10,355 nt of DNA, from assembly GCA_041608535.1 (NCBI GenBank), contig JBFISM010000130.1, positions 1-10,355 on the forward strand. The letters run 5' to 3'. Positions within the stretch are counted from its first letter, which is position 1, and every line of letters starts with the position of its first letter. Position numbers and translations under genes: made by a program. This DNA is from JBFISM01 sp041608535 (GTDB taxonomy: Bacteria > Actinomycetota > Acidimicrobiia > Spongiisociales > UBA5794). Of the stretch, positions 5,526 to 10,355 are shown in pieces. The notes under the pieces were generated by a model. That model had not been told where the DNA came from, did not search any database, and worked only from the letters and a program-made list of their open reading frames with translations.

Positions 5526-6511
5526 CGTCGTCTGACTCCCCGGTCGCGCGTTGGTGCCTCGGTCGCGACCTCAGTGGCGGCGTGTCCCGTGATGGACAGG
5601 AACACGTCGTCGAGTGTCGGGCGGCTGATCGACAGATCGCGGAGCTGGATGTTCCTCGCGTCCAGCTCACGTACGACCTGCGTGATCACCCCCACGCGGT
5701 CGCGAACCGGCATCCGCACATGGCCGGTGGCTCGGTCGACGGTGGGCGTATCGGCGGCGATCGGGGCCACCGCGGCGGCGGCGGCATCGGTCTCGTGACG
5801 ATCTGCCACCTCGAACACGAGCATGTCGCCGCCGAGCATGTCTTTGAGCTGGTCCGAGGTGCCCTCGGCGATCAGCGCTCCATGGTCGATCACGCCGATA
5901 CGGTCGGCGAGGTAGTCCGCCTCCTCCAGGTACTGGGTTGTCAACAGGAGCGTCGTGCCACCGTCGACGAGGTTCTCGATGAACTCCCACAACCCGAGCC
6001 GGCTCCGCGGATCGAGACCGGTGGTGGGCTCGTCGAGGAACAGCACCCGGGGCCGCCCGACGAGACTGGCCCCGAGGTCGAGACGACGCCGCATGCCTCC
6101 GGAGTAGGTCTTGACCGGCCGTTCGGCGGCATCGACCAGGTCGAACTGCTCGAGCACGGCTGTGGCGCGGGTACGGGCATCGGCCGTGCTCAGCCCGTAG
6201 AGCCGGCCGACCATCTCCAGGTTCTCGCGTCCGGTGAGGATTGCGTCGACTGCGGCATACTGACCGGCGAGCCCGATCTGGGTCCGCAACGCCGCGGGCT
6301 GGGCCACGACGTCGAGTCCAGCCACACTGGCCCGTCCCGATGTGGGGAGGAGCAGCGTGGCCAGGATGCGCACCATCGTCGTCTTGCCTGCGCCGTTGGG
6401 ACCGAGCAACGCATACACCGTCCCTTCCGCGATGGCCAGATCGACGCCAACGAGAGCGTGCACCTCTCCGAACGATTTGGCGATTTGCTCGGCTCTGACA
6501 ATGGCGGACAC
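5522..6511 (-). CDS. ABC exporter ATP-binding protein (DrrA-like)
   Basis: The 329-residue nucleotide-binding subunit of the exporter whose permease gene follows. Motifs: Walker A GPNGAGKTT (37-45), Q-loop Q84 in LAGQYAAVD, signature YSGGMRRR (136-143), Walker B VLFLDE (156-161), D-loop TGLD (164-167). The H-loop position is Gln193 (TTQYLEEAD), a replacement characteristic of DrrA-type ATPases. Residues from about 225 form the DrrA C-terminal extension, with an alanine-rich linker (DAAAAAVAPIAAD) and the conserved LRDLSISRPTLDDVFLSITG near the end, thought to help assembly with the permease. The GTG start at 6511 has GAGGG (complement of 6521-6525) nine bases upstream. Its stop overlaps the permease start by 4 nt. 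A dyad lies just before the ribosome site (6529-6553). The cargo cannot be inferred. Confidence 0.95.
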   Translation of the reverse strand: MSAIVRAEQIAKSFGEVHALVGVDLAIAEGTVYALLGPNGAGKTTMVRILATLLLPTSGRASVAGLDVVAQPAALRTQIGLAGQYAAVDAILTGRENLEMVGRLYGLSTADARTRATAVLEQFDLVDAAERPVKTYSGGMRRRLDLGASLVGRPRVLFLDEPTTGLDPRSRLGLWEFIENLVDGGTTLLLTTQYLEEADYLADRIGVIDHGALIAEGTSDQLKDMLGGDMLVFEVADRHETDAAAAAVAPIAADTPTVDRATGHVRMPVRDRVGVITQVVRELDARNIQLRDLSISRPTLDDVFLSITGHAATEVATEAPTRDRGVRRR

Positions 6512-6528
6512 GACCGTGATCCCTCGAT

Positions 6529-6553
6529 GCGGTCGCGGACGTTACTCGACCGC
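6529..6553. promoter_or_regulatory. Inverted repeat in gap between lipoprotein and exporter genes
   Basis: GCGGTCG (6529-6535) and CGACCGC (6547-6553) form a perfect 7-bp inverted repeat with an 11-nt spacer. On the minus strand it falls after the lipoprotein stop and directly before the exporter ribosome site (complement of 6521-6525). It could be an operator for the exporter pair (TetR-type regulators often bind such sites), an attenuating hairpin, or a weak intercistronic terminator. No T run follows it. Confidence 0.4.
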
Positions 6554-6573
6554 CAAGGCAGCCCGTCCGCAGC

Positions 6574-7185
6574 TCACGAGGATGCGGCGATCTCGCGCAA
6601 CGCGGTCAACGTCGCTGCGGCGGGCAGCTGTTCGATGTACACATCGGGCTCTGCCGCCGATACGAACGCAACCCAGTCGGCGAGCGCGGCACACGCCTCG
6701 GGGCTCAGATCATCCTCGATACCCCCGGCGCGGTTGACGAACTCTGCCGTTTCCGGATCGAGGTCGGGGTTTGCAGCGAAGAAGTCGTCGACGGATTGCA
6801 GCAGCGTTCCGGCTCTCGTCGTCAGCTGCAGCATCTGCGCGTCGCGTAGGGCATCGACCGCACGCAGCTTGTTGACGCCGCTGATGTCCTCGTTGGCGCC
6901 AAAGCCACGACAATCGAGTGCTGTGCGGAACGGCGCCGCATCGACGTGTGTCGCCAGCCATTGCAGTACAGCCAGCCGCACTTCTTCCGTGGCACGGTCC
7001 CACTCGGCGACTCCATTGGTCGGAGGCCATCCCCGGGTGACGACCACTGTCGGCTGCTCGTTGGCGATCCGCACCGTCTCATACCGGATCCGCTCAACCG
7101 CGGATGTGTCAACCGCCGGCTCCGAGTTGCATGCTGACGCAAGGAGCACGGCGCACACGAGCATGGCACTGGCCCGGAAGCGCAT
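6574..7185 (-). CDS. Predicted lipoprotein of unknown function
   Basis: A 203-residue protein I cannot assign to a family. It starts with a short lipoprotein-type signal: basic MRFR, hydrophobic core to about residue 16, then the lipobox-like LASAC with Cys19 as the likely lipidated residue followed by NSE. Ala rather than Leu stands at the -3 position, so the lipobox is imperfect. The mature part is acidic and mostly helical-looking, with three further features: a hydrophilic region 40-60 (PTVVVTRGWPPTNGVAEWD), single cysteines at about 92 and 168 that could pair outside the membrane, and no repeats. An in-frame TAA 12 bases before the ATG at 7185 excludes a longer form; no clear Shine-Dalgarno is seen. 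It lies 63 bases after the FtsK/SpoIIIE gene and 62 bases before the exporter genes, all on one strand, so it may belong to either group. The gene is convincing; the role is open. Confidence 0.8.
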   Translation of the reverse strand: MRFRASAMLVCAVLLASACNSEPAVDTSAVERIRYETVRIANEQPTVVVTRGWPPTNGVAEWDRATEEVRLAVLQWLATHVDAAPFRTALDCRGFGANEDISGVNKLRAVDALRDAQMLQLTTRAGTLLQSVDDFFAANPDLDPETAEFVNRAGGIEDDLSPEACAALADWVAFVSAAEPDVYIEQLPAAATLTALREIAASS

Positions 7186-7248
7186 CGGGCGAGGTTACTG
7201 CCAAGCCGACCGTATCCCAGGACTTGGGCTCTCGGCACCGGAGCGCAA

Positions 7249-10200
7249 TCACGCGGGGCGGGCGGTCTGTACCAGTTCCACGACACCGTCGCCTATCAGG
7301 TACCCCCGCCCCGGCGGCATTCCCAGAGCAATATTGCGCGGCATCGGTGTGCTCCACAGGTCACCGTCGAGACCCGGACTCGGTTGCAGCCAGACTCCCT
7401 TTCTGCTGCGGGTCAGGCTGTTGGCCCAGTGGCTGTACTGGCGTTTGAGATCGCGGCGGCCGGCGGCGACAACGTGGAGATCAGGGCGCCTACTGGTGGC
7501 CAGCTCCGCGAGCACCGTGGACTTCTCGATCATCTCGACGTCGTCGACGAGCACCAGCTGGGGACCGGCACGTTCGACGATGTCTGCCATCGCGTCGTCG
7601 ATCGACCCCGGATCGGTGACGAGCAGGTCGATGTCCGGTTGATCACGGAGCGGGCTGCGCCGCGGTGTTATGGCGGTGATGCTGACTCGGGTGGCGTTGC
7701 CGGCTACGAGAGCGGCGACGGTCGCCAGGAGGGTGCTGCGACCGCTGCGAGATTCGCCGGCGATGAGCAGATGATCGCCCTCACCCAGCGCCACCCCGAC
7801 GATGTCGAGGTCGGTGTCCCCGACACCGATGGGGATGAACCACTCCTCGGCGCCGAGGTGGATGGCCCCGTTCAACGCCGACACCTTCACCTCGGCGGGC
7901 AGGTTGTCGACAGTTCGGGGCCCGCCGTCTCCGATCCACGGATCGAGGTCGAGATCGGCCACTGCCAGTCGTAGATCCTCGTGATCCGGTGCGGCGATCT
8001 GGATTTCGCGTTTACCGACGGCGTCGTGGCACCTCCCCGGCGGCAGGTCGGCCGGGATCCCTCGTAGCCCGAGCCCACCGGCGGCGAGCGGATCGGCCAT
8101 CCGAAACACCAGCTTGTTGGGGATGGTGGCTGCCATCTGCGGCAGCAACGAGTTCACTCGCATTCCGGAGATCACCGAGACGATCCCCACCGCCGGACCC
8201 TCGGTGACGACGCGGAGCATCGCATCGCGCACTGGTGAGTCGGCGCCTATGTCGTACTCGGTCTTGAAGCCGTCGAAACCGTCGATCAGCACCACGATGG
8301 CCGGCCATTCCTCCTCGAACGCCTGCGCTGCCGCGGTCTTGCCCTTGCGGAGAGACACCTCTTGGTTGAGCATCCGAATGAGCCGCAGCTGACGATCCCG
8401 CTCACCCGGGAGCACTACGGCCCCAACATGGGGCAGCTCGGCGAGCGGGGCCAGCCCGCCGGTGTCGAAGTCGAGCACGTAGATATGCAGCGATGCCGGG
8501 GAGTGGATCTCGGCGAGCCCGAGCCCGATGGTGGCGAGCGTCGTGGTCGTCCCGGTCCCGACGTTGCCGAAGGCGACGAGGTTGCCGTCGCCCGGTGCCC
8601 AGCGGAACGTGGTTTGGCGCTGCCTGTCCGGTTCGTCCTGCAGCCCGATGGCGATCCCATCTGCAGGTTCGGTTGCTGCCGTGGTGACCGGGTCATTCCG
8701 TAGCTCGGTGCGGCTCACGTGAAGCGGCAGGGCCTCAGGCCAAGGCAGTCGTGGCGGCCGCATCCCCGCTGTGTGCGCTGCCGCGGCGATGATTCCGACC
8801 AGGATCTCCAGGTCGGTGGGTCCCTCCTCGGTTCGCCCGGGAGGATTCGGCTCGGGAAAGGGCGGCGGATCCATCGCAAAGACGAAGGGGCGCACCGCCA
8901 CGGGCATCGAGGCGCTCGCCGCATCGAACGCGTGCCCGGTGACCAGCGCCGTCTGGAACGGCACGACCTCGGTTGCACCGAGGCGTAAGAATCCCCTGCC
9001 GGGCTGGCTCCGTCCGATCGTCGCCGCCCGCCGATCGTTGAGCACGTCCATCGAATCGCCGGTGTCCTGCACTCGCAAAGCGATCCGTAGATTCGTGTTG
9101 GCACGGATGTTGTCGCGAATCACTCCGGCAGGCCTTTGGGTGGCGAGGAGAAGATGGACGCCGAGGCTGCGCCCCCGCGCGGCGATGTCGACGAGAGCGT
9201 CCATGAACTCCGGAAGCTCCTTGGCCATGGCCGCGAACTCATCGATCACGATGACCATGCGTGGCAGCGGCTCGTCGAGGTCGAGGTCCAGGTATGCCGC
9301 CACATCGTCGGCGCCGACGGAACGCAGCAGGTGCTCCCGGTAGCGAAGCTCGGCTTCGAGACAGGTGAGGGCTCGTTCGGCGAGGTGATCGTCGAGATCG
9401 GTCACCATGCCGACGGTGTGGGGGAGACCAGCGCAGGCATCGAAAGCGCTGCCTCCCTTGTAGTCGATGAGCACGAAGTTCAGGTGCTCGGGATCGACCG
9501 CGACCGCCATGGAGACGACCAGGGTGCGCAGCAGCTCGCTCTTGCCCGCTCCGGTGGTGCCCGCCAGCAGACCATGAGGGCCGTCGGCGACGAGATCGAG
9601 CTCGAGTGGTCCCGCCTCGGTGACACCGATCAGCCCGCGGAGCCGTGGCTTGTGGCCCGCAGCCGCCCAGCGAGCCGCGATCAGCTGGGGGTTCTGGTCG
9701 CGAATGCCAAGGAGGTCGACCAGATGCACGCACGCGGGCAGCTCGGCGCCGTTCTCGCTGCGATCTGGATCGTCGAAGCGGGCAAGCGCCCGGGCGCACC
9801 GCGCGGCAACGCTCTCCACTGCCCCGGCGGGTGCGATCATCACGTCCCCGCTGGGTCCTCCGCACAGCTCGGCGGTGCGGTCGTGCACGATCACGGTTCG
9901 CGTGCACACCGAGGGGAGCGCATTCTGACTCGATGTGATGGCGAGACCGCAAACCGGCAGACCGCGACCGCCGAGGAGATTGCGGACTCCGGCGAAGCGG
10001 GCCGCGGCGAGATCGTCGACGTCGACGATGAGCAACGTCAGCGGTGGGGAGGCGCCGGCACTGTCGGCACCTGTCTCACCCCCGAGCAATGCCCTGGCTC
10101 CTCCCGCTGTCACCGGTTCGCACGGGGTGAGCGCTGCCACCAGCTGCACGATCTCTGCGTTCGAGCTCGCCAGGAGTCGCCGGCCCGCAGCGGAGTCGAG

Positions 10201-10355
10201 CACCGCATGGGGGAGCCACTTGATCCAATTCCAATCCGTGGGGTGCTCGGTGACCACGGCGATCTCGAGATCGGACGGCCCGTGGAGGATGGCCGCCTGG
10301 CAGATCAGACCCCGAGCCAGATCGAGCACCCCGGTTCGCTGTCCCGCCAGGCCGA
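7249..10355 (-). CDS. FtsK/SpoIIIE-domain ATPase, type VII secretion EccC/EssC-like (5' end outside window)
   Basis: The frame is open to the right edge, and family-like sequence (LARGLICQAAILHGPSDL) is already present there, so the start lies outside; GTG at 10329 is only an internal codon. About 1,034 residues are visible. Counting from that GTG: a D0-like domain without a P-loop (1-~210, containing LTLLIVDVDD), then D1 with a complete site: Walker A GTTGAGKS (~255-262), YKGGSAFD, and Walker B VIVIDEF (~354-361). D2 (~560-770) has GNVGTGTT (~587-595) and VVLIDGF; D3 (~830-1026) has GESRSGRST (~857-865) and LVLVDDVE. Three tandem FtsK/SpoIIIE domains are the hallmark of EccC (mycobacteria) and EssC/YukB (Firmicutes), membrane-anchored motors that recognise and drive out WXG100-type substrates. 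The membrane anchor and any FHA domains would be upstream. No WXG100, EccB/D/E or mycosin gene is in the window, so assignment to a working secretion system is inference; a DNA-translocase role is less likely given the domain layout. Confidence 0.9.
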   Translation of the reverse strand, partial: GLAGQRTGVLDLARGLICQAAILHGPSDLEIAVVTEHPTDWNWIKWLPHAVLDSAAGRRLLASSNAEIVQLVAALTPCEPVTAGGARALLGGETGADSAGASPPLTLLIVDVDDLAAARFAGVRNLLGGRGLPVCGLAITSSQNALPSVCTRTVIVHDRTAELCGGPSGDVMIAPAGAVESVAARCARALARFDDPDRSENGAELPACVHLVDLLGIRDQNPQLIAARWAAAGHKPRLRGLIGVTEAGPLELDLVADGPHGLLAGTTGAGKSELLRTLVVSMAVAVDPEHLNFVLIDYKGGSAFDACAGLPHTVGMVTDLDDHLAERALTCLEAELRYREHLLRSVGADDVAAYLDLDLDEPLPRMVIVIDEFAAMAKELPEFMDALVDIAARGRSLGVHLLLATQRPAGVIRDNIRANTNLRIALRVQDTGDSMDVLNDRRAATIGRSQPGRGFLRLGATEVVPFQTALVTGHAFDAASASMPVAVRPFVFAMDPPPFPEPNPPGRTEEGPTDLEILVGIIAAAAHTAGMRPPRLPWPEALPLHVSRTELRNDPVTTAATEPADGIAIGLQDEPDRQRQTTFRWAPGDGNLVAFGNVGTGTTTTLATIGLGLAEIHSPASLHIYVLDFDTGGLAPLAELPHVGAVVLPGERDRQLRLIRMLNQEVSLRKGKTAAAQAFEEEWPAIVVLIDGFDGFKTEYDIGADSPVRDAMLRVVTEGPAVGIVSVISGMRVNSLLPQMAATIPNKLVFRMADPLAAGGLGLRGIPADLPPGRCHDAVGKREIQIAAPDHEDLRLAVADLDLDPWIGDGGPRTVDNLPAEVKVSALNGAIHLGAEEWFIPIGVGDTDLDIVGVALGEGDHLLIAGESRSGRSTLLATVAALVAGNATRVSITAITPRRSPLRDQPDIDLLVTDPGSIDDAMADIVERAGPQLVLVDDVEMIEKSTVLAELATSRRPDLHVVAAGRRDLKRQYSHWANSLTRSRKGVWLQPSPGLDGDLWSTPMPRNIALGMPPGRGYLIGDGVVELVQTARPA

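Noticed and set aside
5507..7642. Open frame of 711 codons on the plus strand across the exporter, lipoprotein and FtsK gene ends
   Set aside because: It runs antisense to four well-supported genes; the translation is rich in Arg, Ser, Ala and Gly with no domain. Such long antisense frames are expected when the real genes use G/C third bases.
10327..10329. GTG as the true start of the FtsK/SpoIIIE gene
   Set aside because: The frame stays open to the window edge, the family-like sequence begins right there, no ribosome site precedes it, and the membrane anchor expected at the N-terminus is missing.

Overview
The window reads as chromosomal DNA of a high-GC actinobacterium. The support is consistently G/C-rich third codon positions, a C-terminal HNH endonuclease fragment of the type common in actinobacteria (DUF222/13E12-like), a SugC/MsiK-like sugar importer ATPase, a DrrA/DrrB-type exporter pair, and an EccC/EssC-like multi-domain FtsK/SpoIIIE ATPase. 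A deep-branching class such as Acidimicrobiia would fit, but that is a guess from protein style and not something the sequence proves.

Layout, left to right. Positions 1-267 (+) hold the last 88 codons of an HNH endonuclease with its catalytic core intact. Positions 268-640 have no gene I can support, but contain a hairpin just after the HNH stop and an 11-bp dyad at 554-578. Positions 641-1042 (+) are a small unrecognised gene. Positions 1128-2312 (+) encode a complete carbohydrate-importer ATPase with no permease or binding protein beside it. It converges on a GH13 alpha-glucosidase at 2368-3951 (-), with a strong hairpin in the 55-nt gap. Upstream of the glucosidase, across a 110-nt divergent promoter region, is a SpoU/TrmH-family RNA 2'-O-methyltransferase at 4062-4730 (+). 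Its stop codon directly abuts the stop codon of the next minus-strand gene (TGATCA, no spacer).

The right half is all minus strand, transcribed right to left: the FtsK/SpoIIIE ATPase (7249-10355, start outside the window), a small predicted lipoprotein (6574-7185), a DrrA-like ABC ATPase (5522-6511) and a DrrB-like ABC-2 permease (4731-5525). The last two overlap by 4 nt (ATGA) and surely form one exporter. Whether the lipoprotein and FtsK gene are functionally tied to the exporter is unproven, although the strand and short gaps allow one transcript.

Functionally there are three groups: uptake and hydrolysis of alpha-glucosides (importer ATPase plus glucosidase), RNA modification (TrmH-like), and envelope transport (ABC exporter plus type VII-secretion-like motor). 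I see no CRISPR array, tRNA, rRNA, insertion sequence or clear phage gene. Nothing in the window convinces me of an entirely new system. The best leads are the degenerate nucleotide sites in the second and third FtsK domains, the unknown lipoprotein between that motor and the exporter, and the dyad-symmetric sites in the gaps.
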